Assembly: GCF_030403435.1 (NCBI RefSeq)
Contig: NZ_JAUEPH010000002.1
Coordinates: 62,001-126,000, forward strand
Origin: Algoriphagus sediminis
GTDB taxonomy: Bacteria > Bacteroidota > Bacteroidia > Cytophagales > Cyclobacteriaceae
DNA length: 64,000 bases
Reading direction: 5' to 3'
Both the position numbers and the translations under genes were made by a program. The number at the start of each line of letters is the position of its first letter. Within the stretch, counting starts at the first letter, position 1. Under the pieces are notes generated by a model. It saw only the letters and a program-made list of their open reading frames with translations. It made no database searches and had not been told where the DNA came from. Positions 45,996 through 56,202 of the stretch are shown here, piece after piece.

Positions 45996-46730
45996 TTATT
46001 TCTTCCTCTTTTCCCAAATATCCTGGGCGATCAAATCTCCATAGCCATATATGGGGTATCTTTTATGAAATACAGGGAAGATCTTCCTAAAGTCTTCAGT
46101 TCCGAACTCTGCCGAAATTTCCAGCATAGCTTCTATGGGTTTTCCTTGAGAATCACTGGATGGCAGGCTATCCTTCCATGCTAACACAGACTCTAGAAGA
46201 AATGGGAGAGGTTCACTCTGGGTTTTGGATATGGAAAGTGCTGAACTTACATCAGCTCTGGAAAATGCTTTCCAAAGGTTTGATAGGGTTTGGATTTCAG
46301 ACTCGCTTAATTTTTGAGCTCTTGCAAAAGCTTTTTCCAGACCATCTCTGTCAAGGGTTCCAAAGCCATAAATTAGATCCGAGTGAGGAAGAACTAGAGA
46401 AATATTTTGGGTTCTCTTAGAGACCTGATGGACGCTAAACCAAAAATTTACCTGACAAAACAGATCCTCCTCAAACCAACAATAAACCTCAGAATCATTA
46501 GGGATTTCAGTTAGTTTATTGAGTTCTGGTCTTACATAAGAACTGTAATCGTAGGCTGGGTCTAGTTTCTCCAGGAAAATGGCTCGCTTTTCAAAAAGCT
46601 CATCCTCATTTTCATGATCGGTGGGACCATAACAGAGGCATTCCCGCAGAATAATCCTATCACCAGGGATCGTGGCAGGAAATCTGTCACCAAGTGCGTC
46701 CCCATTGAGAATATGGATTTTCGAATTCAA
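45996..46730 (-). CDS. DUF1835 family protein
   Basis: A 244-residue cytoplasmic protein with the DUF1835 start KIHILNGDALGDRFP, followed by RECLCYGPTD and RPELNKL. The family has no established function. It starts with a TTG at 46730 that directly follows the stop codon of the DUF1801 gene; no upstream ATG is possible without overlap. The two genes are therefore one transcription unit. Confidence 0.87.
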   Translation of the reverse strand: MNSKIHILNGDALGDRFPATIPGDRIILRECLCYGPTDHENEDELFEKRAIFLEKLDPAYDYSSYVRPELNKLTEIPNDSEVYCWFEEDLFCQVNFWFSVHQVSKRTQNISLVLPHSDLIYGFGTLDRDGLEKAFARAQKLSESEIQTLSNLWKAFSRADVSSALSISKTQSEPLPFLLESVLAWKDSLPSSDSQGKPIEAMLEISAEFGTEDFRKIFPVFHKRYPIYGYGDLIAQDIWEKRKK

Positions 46731-47138
46731 TTAACCGACTAATTTTTGGTAGGTCTCACGAATCATTTTGCGCAGCACTGACTCATCAATATCTACGAGT
46801 TTATTCACATAAATACAGCCTTTTCCTCTTTTGTGCTTGCCAAAATTATCCAACTCATCTTTCATTTCTTCATGACTACGCATCAGGTAAAGTGAGATGG
46901 AAGCTTTCCTTGGCGAATAGCCCACAGGAAACCAGGTCATGGTTTTGCCATTCGGGTACTTGTAATCATAGCTTCCGAATCCAATGATACTTGGACCCCA
47001 GAGCACGGCATCCATTCCAGTCTCTTCCTTAAAAATCTCGAGCAGCTTCAATCCATCGGCCTTTCTGGTGGGATGCTCTATTGCATTTAGAAAATCTTCA
47101 ACAGATGCGTTTGTGGCTTTTGTTTTGAGTTCACTCAT
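46731..47138 (-). CDS. DUF1801 family protein
   Basis: A 135-residue protein of the DUF1801/YdhG-like group, with FLNAIEHPTRKADGLKLLEI and a central WGPSIIGFG and YPNGKTMTWFPVGYSPRK. The fold resembles iron-chaperone frataxin-like proteins, but the role is unknown. It directly precedes the DUF1835 gene. Confidence 0.88.
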   Translation of the reverse strand: MSELKTKATNASVEDFLNAIEHPTRKADGLKLLEIFKEETGMDAVLWGPSIIGFGSYDYKYPNGKTMTWFPVGYSPRKASISLYLMRSHEEMKDELDNFGKHKRGKGCIYVNKLVDIDESVLRKMIRETYQKLVG

Positions 47139-47253
47139 AGCTCTTCTTGTTGGGTTTACTTGAATTTAAGGAATTTGATGCACACTAGAAGTTCGGGATC
47201 ATAGAAACTCCGAAAGACAAACAGCATACCCTTAAATAGAATGGGATAAGATC

Positions 47254-47288
47254 AAAAAAAGCCCATTGAAATCAATGGACTTTTATAG
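47254..47288 (-). terminator. Intrinsic terminator
   Basis: On the minus strand, stem GTCCATTGA-tt-TCAATGGGC runs into T7, 15 bases after the lipoprotein gene stop at 47301. Confidence 0.85.
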
Positions 47289-47300
47289 TTAAGTCTTTAC

Positions 47301-47885
47301 TTAGCAGGATATCTTCCTCCTACATACTCTCGCTCCTGCTAAAAGTCCGACAACTCTAAAATCCAAACATTCACCTGATCCTGGCTCACCTAATTGATCT
47401 GCGCCCGCCAAAATTGCCGCAGCGACACAATCGCTACTGAGGCATCGGTTATCTAAAACTGTCCAGCCATCTCCATTCTGACCGCCACATTTCTCATTGT
47501 CTGTTTGTAAAATTCTACCATTCTCATCAGACTTCTCACGAAATTGCTCTGTGACAATTAGAGTAGCAGTATTCTCTTTTTCATCCACCAATAAGCTCAT
47601 TTCTAGATAGGCTTCCATATTTTCGGCTAACCCCATTCGCATAGCCATTTCTTCATAATCCACTTCTGTAAGTGCATCCTGAAGTTCCTCAGCAATATCT
47701 TCAAGTGAATGCTCATTCAGGTCAATGACTCTGGTGAAATCCATCTTTAAGCCCGACAAATCTAGCTTGCTCAAATCCAGATCTGCCTCAGGTGGTTGCT
47801 GTTCTTCTTGATTAAGATCACAAGAAGAAATAGCTACTACAAAAATACTCAATAATGCAAAAATTGATACGCTTAATCTTTTCAT
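47301..47885 (-). CDS. Cysteine-rich lipoprotein of unknown function
   Basis: A 194-residue lipoprotein (lipobox AISSC, Cys22). An acidic N-terminal half (EEVDYEEMAMRMG) is followed by a C-terminal region with six cysteines (CGGQNGDG, NRCLSSDC, GECLDF, ARVC, ISC), which suggests disulphide bonding in the periplasm or on the surface. No family recognised. It is monocistronic, with a terminator on each side. Confidence 0.75.
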   Translation of the reverse strand: MKRLSVSIFALLSIFVVAISSCDLNQEEQQPPEADLDLSKLDLSGLKMDFTRVIDLNEHSLEDIAEELQDALTEVDYEEMAMRMGLAENMEAYLEMSLLVDEKENTATLIVTEQFREKSDENGRILQTDNEKCGGQNGDGWTVLDNRCLSSDCVAAAILAGADQLGEPGSGECLDFRVVGLLAGARVCRRKISC

Positions 47886-48235
47886 AAAAGTTTGTTTTGT
47901 TTACTAAAATATTAATATCATGAATTTCGTTAAACTAAATGTATAAAAAAAAATACCCTACAATGGGTATTTTTTGGGGGTATTTGAGAATTTTTAACTA
48001 AAAGTGGCAATCCTAATCAAATAACTAAAGTATAAGATATAAGAAAACCTTAATTATCAGCTATTGTTGGTTTTTGGCTTGCACCGCCTTACTTAAAAAT
48101 ATTGATTTAGTTGAAAAAATATTTAATAGTTTGCTTCCAATCTAATTAGGTTTGCTTAATCTCAGTTTGATAAAAAAAAGAGAATTTTCGATTGAAGCTA
48201 CTCCGAGAAATGGAGATGTATAATTGCATAATACA
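47886..48235. other. Gene-free 350-base spacer
   Basis: It holds the promoter region of the lipoprotein gene and one hairpin (listed separately). I see no further gene or repeat. Confidence 0.6.
47945..47976. terminator. Bidirectional terminator-like hairpin
   Basis: TACCC-tacaat-GGGTA stem extended by A-run and T-run (A9 on the left, T6 on the right). It probably ends minus-strand transcripts from the S9 peptidase gene. Confidence 0.65.
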
Positions 48236-50305
48236 CTATTCCATCAGGTGTTGCTTAAGGAAATCCGCGGTCGCCTGATCCACTCGAATCAAATTCTTCC
48301 ATTTCATCCAGTGATGCGTATCTCCAGGAATCATGATGAATTCATAGGGCTTTTTCATTTCATCGAATCTACGGATCAGGTTCGTGGTCTGGCTCACATT
48401 TACATTTCGATCATCATCAGAATGAATGAATAGGACAGGGGATGTCCACTTTTCCAAATCAGCAATAGGGGATGACGTCCATGCGATTTCTTTAGCTTTT
48501 TCAAGGTCAGGAGCCTGCTCATAGTTGCCATTAAAATCATATCTGCCATCCATATCATGAACCCCATGGATGTCCACCCCAACCTTGAAAAGGTCTGAAT
48601 CTCTGGCGAGCGCCAAAGAAGTGAGATACCCTCCATAACTTCCTCCATAGATTCCAATTTTGTCCCCATCAACATTAGCTAAACTCGCTAAATACTCAGC
48701 GCCAGCTTTTACATCCTGGTATTCCACAGCGCCCTGATAATAGCCATAAGCAGGTCTATGAAATTCATATCCATAGCCAATACCTAACCGGAAGTTCACC
48801 GAAAGCACCACAAATCCCTGTGAAGCCAAATACTGATTGATGGCATACGTATTTGAGTAATAATCCATATAGCTCCAACCAAGAAGCATTTGTCGCTGTG
48901 GGCCTCCATGGACAAAAACTACCCCAGGGCTGGTTCCAGAACTATTTTTGGGTTCAAAGAGCTGTCCATGAACCGTGGTTCCATCCGGAGCCGTGAAAGT
49001 AACCTGTTTTGGTGTGACCAAATCTTTCATGGGAAAATTGGAGGGGATTAAGTTCTCCTGTAGTAGTCTGGTTTGGTTCCCTAGCTCAAGCGTCACCAAA
49101 TGAGGTCTTTGGGCAGTGGCAGAGAAATAAGCCAGATCAGAGTCCCCGAGGGCAACCGGATATGCCTCGATTCCTTCTCCAGAGGTTTCCCAGCTCAATT
49201 CTTTTGACTCTAAGTCAATAGATCCAATATGTCTACGGTCGATGTCCTCTTTCTCTTCTCCAGCATTGGCTGAAAAGACGATTCTCTTGGCGTCATGACT
49301 CAGCTTTATCTGCTCCACCATGTAATCACCGGGGGTAAGTAGGGTCTGTTCTTTGGTCTCGATATCCAGGTTGTATAAATGCTGCCAGCCATCTTGATAG
49401 GATTCAAAGATGAGTTCCTCATCACTTGTCAACTCAAAAAATCCACCTCGAAATGACCCTCTTAGGGTTTCAGGTGCCTTCCATAGTTTTTCTGCTTCGC
49501 CAGTAGCGGCATCCGCTAGCCATACTTCCCATGGGGAATGTCTTGGTTCCAAAACCGGAAAAGCTGCTCCTTCTCCTCCTAGGGTCTTGATAAAAGCAAT
49601 TTGACTCCCATCTGGTGACCATTTTGGATTGGAATATCTATGGAAGGAGGGAGAAATGAATTGGATAGGAGTGTTCTGATCATGATAAACGCCTAGCAAT
49701 TGATGGCCATCGCGATTTACTGTAAAAGCCAACTTTTTACCATCTGGAGAAAAGCTCATTCCATTGACATTTCCCTTGATATCGAAAAGCTGCTTAGGAT
49801 CATTATCCGCTGAAAAGTCCACTGTCCAGACTTTGTTGTTTTTTAAAAATGCCATTGTGCTTCCCGGACCTGCTACTAAATCATCACCTTCTATCACGAC
49901 CTCCACATTCCTACTTTCCAGATTTATTTTCCAGATTTCGACTTTTGGTAAAGTGGGTAGATTGTCCGCGTTTACCGTGGAAGAGTATCTCCAGCCACCA
50001 TGATCTCCACCCCGGACGAAAGCCAACCATTTCCCATCTTTTGAGAAGGTGATTCCTGATATTTCCTGACCATCATCGTTGTTGAATGCAGTGAGTTTCA
50101 CGGGTTCAAAGTCCGGGGCTTTTGCCATAAAAATATTTCGCTTTCCTTGCTCATACATAGCCCAGGCGATCATTTCTCCATTGTGGGATGCTTTTAGCTC
50201 AGAGGGGAAAGTGAAGCTTCCGATGTCCTCCATGGAAAAGCTTTGGCCGAAGGCCTGAGTGGAAAGAAAAAGACAAATAAGGATGAAGATTTTTCGAAGT
50301 TGCAT
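48236..50305 (-). CDS. Exported S9-family prolyl oligopeptidase (DPP-IV-like)
   Basis: A 689-residue exported peptidase. The signal peptide ends near FGQS (residue 21), a beta-propeller occupies about 30-410, and the alpha/beta-hydrolase domain carries GGSYGGY with Ser556, Asp631 (HSDDDRN) and His664 (GDTHHW). It would release short peptides, often dipeptides after proline, in the periplasm. It lies next to a D,D-carboxypeptidase gene and upstream of a SusC/SusD-type uptake pair, so a role in peptide uptake is possible but not shown. Confidence 0.92.
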   Translation of the reverse strand: MQLRKIFILICLFLSTQAFGQSFSMEDIGSFTFPSELKASHNGEMIAWAMYEQGKRNIFMAKAPDFEPVKLTAFNNDDGQEISGITFSKDGKWLAFVRGGDHGGWRYSSTVNADNLPTLPKVEIWKINLESRNVEVVIEGDDLVAGPGSTMAFLKNNKVWTVDFSADNDPKQLFDIKGNVNGMSFSPDGKKLAFTVNRDGHQLLGVYHDQNTPIQFISPSFHRYSNPKWSPDGSQIAFIKTLGGEGAAFPVLEPRHSPWEVWLADAATGEAEKLWKAPETLRGSFRGGFFELTSDEELIFESYQDGWQHLYNLDIETKEQTLLTPGDYMVEQIKLSHDAKRIVFSANAGEEKEDIDRRHIGSIDLESKELSWETSGEGIEAYPVALGDSDLAYFSATAQRPHLVTLELGNQTRLLQENLIPSNFPMKDLVTPKQVTFTAPDGTTVHGQLFEPKNSSGTSPGVVFVHGGPQRQMLLGWSYMDYYSNTYAINQYLASQGFVVLSVNFRLGIGYGYEFHRPAYGYYQGAVEYQDVKAGAEYLASLANVDGDKIGIYGGSYGGYLTSLALARDSDLFKVGVDIHGVHDMDGRYDFNGNYEQAPDLEKAKEIAWTSSPIADLEKWTSPVLFIHSDDDRNVNVSQTTNLIRRFDEMKKPYEFIMIPGDTHHWMKWKNLIRVDQATADFLKQHLME

Positions 50306-50308
50306 GGC

Positions 50309-51622
50309 TTAATAGTTATCGTGGATGAAGTATAAGGCTTTCTGAAGCTCGGTTTTCAATTCGCTGGAGGGGATGGCATAATTATTCATTAGGCAGGAAA
50401 AATGAAGGATTTTGCCACTTTTGGTCAGTAAGAAACCTGAGAGTGCATTGGACATGCTGAGGGTTCCAGTTTTAGCATAAATGTAAGGGGGCTGGCCTTC
50501 ATCGGCAGGATACCAATTTCGAATCGTCCCGGATTCTCCTCCAGCTGGGAAATAGGCTTTTATTTTTTCAAGAGGTACCTCCGCGCGAATCTTGTCGAGA
50601 AGAGCGATGATAGACCTAGGAGTAAACATGTTCCTGGCTGATAAGCCCGAGCCATCATACCAAATCGGTTCATCCGGTAAGTCTGCAAGCAAATTTTCCT
50701 TAGCATAATCGATGGCATCACGAGTGCTCAGAGAGTTATTGAGTTGGTCAGAGACCAAAAGCAAAAGCTGCTCAGCGAGGAAATTATCGCTGATTTTCAT
50801 CATTTGGGCATAGATGCTATCGGCCGCGGCTGTCTGAAGTTTTATAGGTTCGTAGTTTTGGACGTCTTTACCTTTAAGTAGAATCACCGGCTTGTCAAGT
50901 TCTTCTGATAACCAAACTGCGGTCATTTCAGGAGAGGTAATGAATGGGATATCCCTTTCAAAAGTACCTGTCCATTCTTTGGGTAGATTATAGCTGAACT
51001 GATTGGTAGTACGATCTCGACGGAAATCATAGGAAGTCCATTCTTCCGGTTCGTTTGCTTCTAGCGCGCTCTTGAATATGGATGGAATGATTTCGAAAAT
51101 CTTGCCTTCTTCAGGTTTATCGAAGCGAACTATGTTACCATAAATTGGCAGGGCAGACCTTTCGGTGGCAAAATAATAGTTGTACCAATCCCATGACCAG
51201 CCTGGCCCAAAAGCTTCCACTTGATCGAAATTATCGAGCAGATATAAGTCTTTCTGGGTATTCTTCAGGAAGTCCAAAGCCACTTCATTTTTTAAATCCG
51301 GGTGAAGCAGGCTTGGGTCACCCGTTCCCCAAAAAATCAGTGAATCGCCAGATTCCACATAGTTTAGCCCATTCACTAATTCATCACCAAGAATGGTATA
51401 GGATGTGTAAAAGGTGAAAAGTTTGGTATTTGAGGCGGGGATAAAATATTTATCAGAATTGATATCCACCAGAGTTTTATCCTTCTCGGGATCCACTAGC
51501 ATAAACCCAAGATGTCCTTGATCAAAGACTTCCGATTTGGTAAAGGATTTTTCAATTTTCTGGACTTTGCAGGAGCTGAATGCAAGCACAAGAGCAAACG
51601 CGACAAAAAGAGTTTTCTTCAT
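50309..51622 (-). CDS. dacB: D-alanyl-D-alanine carboxypeptidase, PBP4/S13 type, lipoprotein
   Basis: A 437-residue penicillin-binding protein of the S13 family. Motifs are SNTK (Ser64-Lys67, SxxK), SDN in KISDNFLAEQ and KTG in YAKTGTLSMS. It trims or opens peptidoglycan peptides in the periplasm. A lipobox (FSSC, Cys18) makes it a lipoprotein. The longer frame opens at 51649, but that lies in a terminator hairpin, so the ATG at 51622 is the better start. It is followed after 3 bases by the S9 peptidase gene. Confidence 0.92.
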   Translation of the reverse strand: MKKTLFVAFALVLAFSSCKVQKIEKSFTKSEVFDQGHLGFMLVDPEKDKTLVDINSDKYFIPASNTKLFTFYTSYTILGDELVNGLNYVESGDSLIFWGTGDPSLLHPDLKNEVALDFLKNTQKDLYLLDNFDQVEAFGPGWSWDWYNYYFATERSALPIYGNIVRFDKPEEGKIFEIIPSIFKSALEANEPEEWTSYDFRRDRTTNQFSYNLPKEWTGTFERDIPFITSPEMTAVWLSEELDKPVILLKGKDVQNYEPIKLQTAAADSIYAQMMKISDNFLAEQLLLLVSDQLNNSLSTRDAIDYAKENLLADLPDEPIWYDGSGLSARNMFTPRSIIALLDKIRAEVPLEKIKAYFPAGGESGTIRNWYPADEGQPPYIYAKTGTLSMSNALSGFLLTKSGKILHFSCLMNNYAIPSSELKTELQKALYFIHDNY

Positions 51623-51632
51623 AGCTGAAAAT

Positions 51633-51669
51633 AAAAAAGTCTCCCGCAATAACCGCGGGAGACTTCTTC
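51633..51669 (-). terminator. Intrinsic terminator downstream of susD-like gene
   Basis: Minus strand: GTCTCCCGCGG-3-5-CCGCGGGAGAC-type stem (AGTCTCCCGC / GCGGGAGACT) followed by T6. It lies 14 bases past the SusD-like stop and just before the carboxypeptidase start. Confidence 0.85.
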
Positions 51670-51682
51670 GAATTTAGTTTAT

Positions 51683-53095
51683 TTATTGATTCCACCAGAT
51701 TCTGTCTAGCAGAGTAACCTCAGGAACATTTGCTCCATTTCGGCTTACTTCGCTATCAGGATAGGCTAGCCTACGAATATAATTCCCGTTCAAATCAGGA
51801 TTTAAATTCTCAGGGGTTGTCATATCCTTATAGGCATAATCGAATCTTCGGGCATCATTCCAGGTTTCTGGGTGCAGGAACATTGCTACCCATTTTTCTT
51901 TCATGATATCATCCAGGGTCAAAGCACCGGCTCCAACGCTTACACTTGGATCGGCAAGATATGCCTGCTTATCCTCTTCAGAAACATTTAACATATCCAT
52001 ATGCGCCTCGATTCCTGCTAGGTAAGCAGCATAAGCTCTTCCTGGGTCAGAAGACAAAGCTACTTCAGCCTCGATGAACTTTAGCTCCGCAAAAGTTGCG
52101 ATCAAAAGAGGAGAAGTCGTGGAAGTGTAGTATTGTCCTGGAATCAGGGTAGAGCGTGCACCTTGCTCAGGAGCGTCTCCACGTCCAGCACCATTCACTG
52201 TTCCTACAAATTCGCCCTCATCAGTAGTTCCAATCATCAAAGGAAGCCTTGGATCCACAGTAGGATAGGAGGTTCCATCCAATGCCTGAACAAACTGCTC
52301 AGAAATCCATCCACCTAATAAAAGGTTTGCATTGTTGATGGCAACCTGAGCCCATGGATTAAAACGCTGCTCAAAGAAAGTAACCGTAGCATCATCCTCA
52401 TTGGACTGAAACCCGGAAGCTACCGCCGCCAAAACCTCATTCTCATTATAAGTGGAGGTTCCCTTGGTATGTAGCAAAAATCTAGCTTTAAGCGAATGAC
52501 CGAGTTTAATCCAGTTATCAATGCTTCCTCCATAGATAAAGTCATCAGCACCTATTGAAATAGATGTTTCTTCCTGAAGATTGGCAATGCCCTGATCCAA
52601 AAGAGAAATTACTTGCACGTATAATTCTTCATCATTATCATAGGATGGAGTAACTGTTTCGAAGTTGAAGCTTTCTGAGAAAGGTACATCCCCGAAAATG
52701 TCCACTGTCATACCTAGATTCAGAGCCATTAAAATTTGGCCTGCACCCAGATAATGATTTGCCCCTGATTCTTCTGCCTTTCGGATTATTTCATTCAAAT
52801 CCGTCATGACATTGTAAAGGCTAAACCATGTTCCGCTAAAGTTCACTGGATCCATCGTATCTGAAGATGATCCTGGATTCGGAGAAGCTAAATACTGAAC
52901 ATAGTTACTGGTAGTACTCCCAATACGCTGCACATTGAGTGATGTCTCGTAAGTGCTATTGGTCAGCAGACCGGAGATAGGAGCATCTTCCGGACTGTTT
53001 GGATTTTCATTGACATCCAGAAAGGAATCACAAGCGGATGTGGTAAGTAAGATTCCAGCACCCAGTATGGTATATAATTTATTTTTGAATTTCAT
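51683..53095 (-). CDS. SusD/RagB-like outer-membrane lipoprotein
   Basis: A 470-residue surface lipoprotein (lipobox TTSAC, Cys22) of the SusD-like group, with VNENPNSPEDAP near the start and typical helical TPR-like segments such as NWIKLGHSLKARFLLH and AELKFIEAEVAL. It binds the substrate over the TonB-dependent SusC channel encoded just upstream (20-base gap). The variant resembles the SusD-like family that often handles peptides or unknown ligands; no glycosidase is nearby. Confidence 0.93.
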   Translation of the reverse strand: MKFKNKLYTILGAGILLTTSACDSFLDVNENPNSPEDAPISGLLTNSTYETSLNVQRIGSTTSNYVQYLASPNPGSSSDTMDPVNFSGTWFSLYNVMTDLNEIIRKAEESGANHYLGAGQILMALNLGMTVDIFGDVPFSESFNFETVTPSYDNDEELYVQVISLLDQGIANLQEETSISIGADDFIYGGSIDNWIKLGHSLKARFLLHTKGTSTYNENEVLAAVASGFQSNEDDATVTFFEQRFNPWAQVAINNANLLLGGWISEQFVQALDGTSYPTVDPRLPLMIGTTDEGEFVGTVNGAGRGDAPEQGARSTLIPGQYYTSTTSPLLIATFAELKFIEAEVALSSDPGRAYAAYLAGIEAHMDMLNVSEEDKQAYLADPSVSVGAGALTLDDIMKEKWVAMFLHPETWNDARRFDYAYKDMTTPENLNPDLNGNYIRRLAYPDSEVSRNGANVPEVTLLDRIWWNQ

Positions 53096-53115
53096 CTGTT
53101 CGTTAGTTTAGAGTT

Positions 53116-56100
53116 TTACAGTCCTAAATTCAAAGTCACAAAGTAGCTCTGTACTCCAGGGAAGCCCAGACCTGTAAATCCGACTGCATTTCCACCTGCA
53201 CCGGCTGAGAATGATTCTGGATCAAACCCATCCCAAGGTGTAGAAAGAATGATGTTATTGGCAGCTAGTGAGATTCTGGCTGTTCTGAATGGCGTCCGCT
53301 CTATTACGCTAGGTTGAAGATTATATGCCAATGTGATGTTACGAAGCTTAATGAAGTCTGCATCTTTCACAAAGTTTTCAGAAACTCCACGATAGTAATT
53401 TCTCCAGTAGCCAGCTCCATAGTTTACACCATCAGGTCCTTCTCCTTGACCCAACCAAACTTCCTGAGTGTTTTGTGATCCATCGGCCAAAACACCTGGG
53501 AATACAACAAAGTCATTTCTTCGCTCGGAATCTTCCTGCTTACCAAATGCAGAAAGGAAGTTGCCAAACTGGTCATACTGCTGTAAACCAGCTCTGAAGT
53601 CAATCAGGAAGGATAATTCAAATCCTTTGTAGGTAAAGTCATTTCTAAGACCACCAAAAAACTTAGGAACGGCATTTCCAAGAATTAGCTGCTCACCAGT
53701 TCTAACTGGGAAACCATTTGCTCCAATCAATTGAGGAAGGCTTCTATCCAATTCGGTGGTTCCTTCTGGTGCACCAGGTCTCACATAACTACTACCGAAA
53801 ATATTTCCATAGGCCTGTCCTTCTTGTAAGATCATGGTTACTCGACTTCCTGCATACCCAAATTGAGATCCAACCACTATTTCCTCAATTCCTTCACGAA
53901 TTCCGACGATTTCATTTGTGTTGGAAGTCAGGTTTGCAGATACATCCCAACGGAAGTTCCCTTTCTCTATTGGAGTTCCACCTACTACGATTTCCCAACC
54001 TCTATTTTCAATTTCTCCCGCATTGGTGATGTAGGATGAAAAACCTGTTGCATCCGAAATTGGAACTGGAATGATCTGATCTTTGGAGTTAGTTTTATAG
54101 TAAGTCACGTCCAGATTTACCCTGTTATTAAAAAAGGCAAACTGAGCACCAAACTCAAGAGAAGTTGTCAACTCAGGTCGAAGATTGGGATCTCCAAAAG
54201 TAGAGTTTCTAGAGAAGCCTACTTGTCCATCCAATGGGAAAACCCCAGGAGACACAAAGAACGAACCCAAAATATGTGGATTGGTATCTTTACCCACTTG
54301 GGCCCAAGATGCTCTTAGCTTTCCAAAAGTTACCCAGTCCGGTAAAGTGAAGTTTTCACTAAATACATATCCAAGGTTAACAGAGGGGTAGAAGAAAGAG
54401 TTATTTGATTTTGGGAGGGTGGAAGAAATATCATTTCTTCCTGTCACGTTTAAGAAAAGGAAGTTTTTATAATCCACCATTAAGTCTCCATAGAAACCAA
54501 CTAATCTTCGAATGCTCTTGCCCTGCGAAGCAAAGATCTGAGATGTGTTATTCAGATTAAAGAAGTCCGGAATTACGAAATTTGAACCTGTAGCGGTCAC
54601 TCGATCAAACTTACGCTCGAAGATGTCATTACCTAATCTAAGCGAGGTGTTCCAATCCGAATTCCATTCCTTTTGTAAAGTTATATAGAAGTTAGACGTG
54701 ATATCACGGCTATTAATTCTTGTTTCTTCTATGAAACCTGTAGAACTTAATGGCCTTTCTCCGTCAATTCCCTTTGGCCCAGGAGTAATTTCAGTTCTGG
54801 AATCTGAATAATTATCTACACCTAATCGGTAAGAAAGTGTCATCCAATCCGTTGGGCTGTAGTTCAAATTGATGTTACCGATGATTCGATTTACATTATC
54901 TTCATAAGTAGCAAATCTGGCATCATAAATTGGATTTGTATTTCCATAGGTTCGCATGGTTCCGTCCTCATTGATATAGTCACGGACATCTTGAGTCTCT
55001 GCCCAGTACATCATTCTCTCGAGGAATCTATCGTGAGGAACACGATTACCTCCAGAATTGATGTAGTTCATAGATCCTGAGAAATTGAATTTCTCACTCA
55101 CCTTTATAGTTCCGGAAAGCTTTGCACTAGTACGGTCCCAAGTAGAAAATGGGATAATTCCGTTTTGATCTAATCTTCCGAAAGATCCATAAAATGTAGC
55201 TGCTTCATTTCCACCGGAAACTGAGATAGAGTTATCAAACTGAATTCCGGTATCAAAAGCTCGGGTCCAGTTGTCCTGATATACATAATCCGGATCATTT
55301 TCATCTGCAATATTGGCTCCCCAGGAAGGCCAGAAACTGGTGTCGTTTCGCTCTCCACTAAATCCTTGCCCGTATTCATCCTGAAGCTTTGGTTTTTTGA
55401 CCAGTTGGTCAAAGCCCAATGAGGAATTGAAGTCTACTCGAATTTGTCCTTCTTTTCCTTTTTTAGTAGTGATGATCACTGCTCCGTTTGCGGCTCGTAC
55501 ACCATAAAGCGCTGTTGCAGCTGCACCTTTCAGTACAGACATGGACTCTATGTCATTTGGATTGATATCGGCAATACGGTTTGACATACCGCGTGGTGTT
55601 CCTCCTGACTCTACTGTAGAGTTATCTACCGGTACACCATCCACTACGAAGAGTGGTTGGTTATTGGCAGATGGGTCCAAAGAGTTAATCCCTCGAATAA
55701 TAATTCGTGCGGACTGTCCTGGTGCTCCACCAGAATTTGTGACTTGTACACCAGCTACCTGACCTTGCAGCGCATTTACTACGTTTTGCTGCCTGGTTTT
55801 GGTGATGGCTTCTGAATCGATGCTCTGAGCGGCGTATCCCAAGGCTTTCTTTTCCTGGGAAATACCAAAAGCAGTCACGATCACTTCATTTAATTCTGAA
55901 GCTTCCTCCGACATCACCACATTAATGGTAGAATTATTTCCGACTGTGCGTCTTTGTGTCTCATATCCTATAAATGAGAATACGAGGACGCTTTCAGTAC
56001 TCGGAGCACTGATGGTGTAGGTTCCATCAATACTAGTTACTGCACCCTGTGTGGTGCCTTCGACAACAATACTTACACCCGGTAGGGGAAGTCCATCGCC

Positions 56101-56202
56101 GCTGGTTGTTACGGTTCCTGAAACGCTCACCTGTGCATATAAAGGATTAAAGCACAGCAAGCCCATCAGAAACAGTAAAGAATAAGCGTAGCTTTTCTTC
56201 AT
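53116..56202 (-). CDS. SusC/RagA-type TonB-dependent outer-membrane transporter
   Basis: A 1028-residue transporter. The signal peptide ends near YAQ (residue 24), followed by a carboxypeptidase-regulatory-like domain (about 27-105, VSGTVTTSGDGLPLPGVSIVVEGT), the SusC plug with VVNALQGQVAGVQVT and RIIIRGINSLDPS, and a beta-barrel ending in a terminal aromatic strand (YFVTLNLGL). It imports oligomers delivered by the SusD-like partner, powered by TonB/ExbBD. The substrate is unknown. The 377-base upstream spacer includes inverted repeats. Confidence 0.95.
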   Translation of the reverse strand: MKKSYAYSLLFLMGLLCFNPLYAQVSVSGTVTTSGDGLPLPGVSIVVEGTTQGAVTSIDGTYTISAPSTESVLVFSFIGYETQRRTVGNNSTINVVMSEEASELNEVIVTAFGISQEKKALGYAAQSIDSEAITKTRQQNVVNALQGQVAGVQVTNSGGAPGQSARIIIRGINSLDPSANNQPLFVVDGVPVDNSTVESGGTPRGMSNRIADINPNDIESMSVLKGAAATALYGVRAANGAVIITTKKGKEGQIRVDFNSSLGFDQLVKKPKLQDEYGQGFSGERNDTSFWPSWGANIADENDPDYVYQDNWTRAFDTGIQFDNSISVSGGNEAATFYGSFGRLDQNGIIPFSTWDRTSAKLSGTIKVSEKFNFSGSMNYINSGGNRVPHDRFLERMMYWAETQDVRDYINEDGTMRTYGNTNPIYDARFATYEDNVNRIIGNINLNYSPTDWMTLSYRLGVDNYSDSRTEITPGPKGIDGERPLSSTGFIEETRINSRDITSNFYITLQKEWNSDWNTSLRLGNDIFERKFDRVTATGSNFVIPDFFNLNNTSQIFASQGKSIRRLVGFYGDLMVDYKNFLFLNVTGRNDISSTLPKSNNSFFYPSVNLGYVFSENFTLPDWVTFGKLRASWAQVGKDTNPHILGSFFVSPGVFPLDGQVGFSRNSTFGDPNLRPELTTSLEFGAQFAFFNNRVNLDVTYYKTNSKDQIIPVPISDATGFSSYITNAGEIENRGWEIVVGGTPIEKGNFRWDVSANLTSNTNEIVGIREGIEEIVVGSQFGYAGSRVTMILQEGQAYGNIFGSSYVRPGAPEGTTELDRSLPQLIGANGFPVRTGEQLILGNAVPKFFGGLRNDFTYKGFELSFLIDFRAGLQQYDQFGNFLSAFGKQEDSERRNDFVVFPGVLADGSQNTQEVWLGQGEGPDGVNYGAGYWRNYYRGVSENFVKDADFIKLRNITLAYNLQPSVIERTPFRTARISLAANNIILSTPWDGFDPESFSAGAGGNAVGFTGLGFPGVQSYFVTLNLGL

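Noticed and set aside
51623..51649. Upstream start of the carboxypeptidase gene
   Set aside because: It falls in a terminator hairpin, and the ATG at 51622 gives a regular lipoprotein signal.
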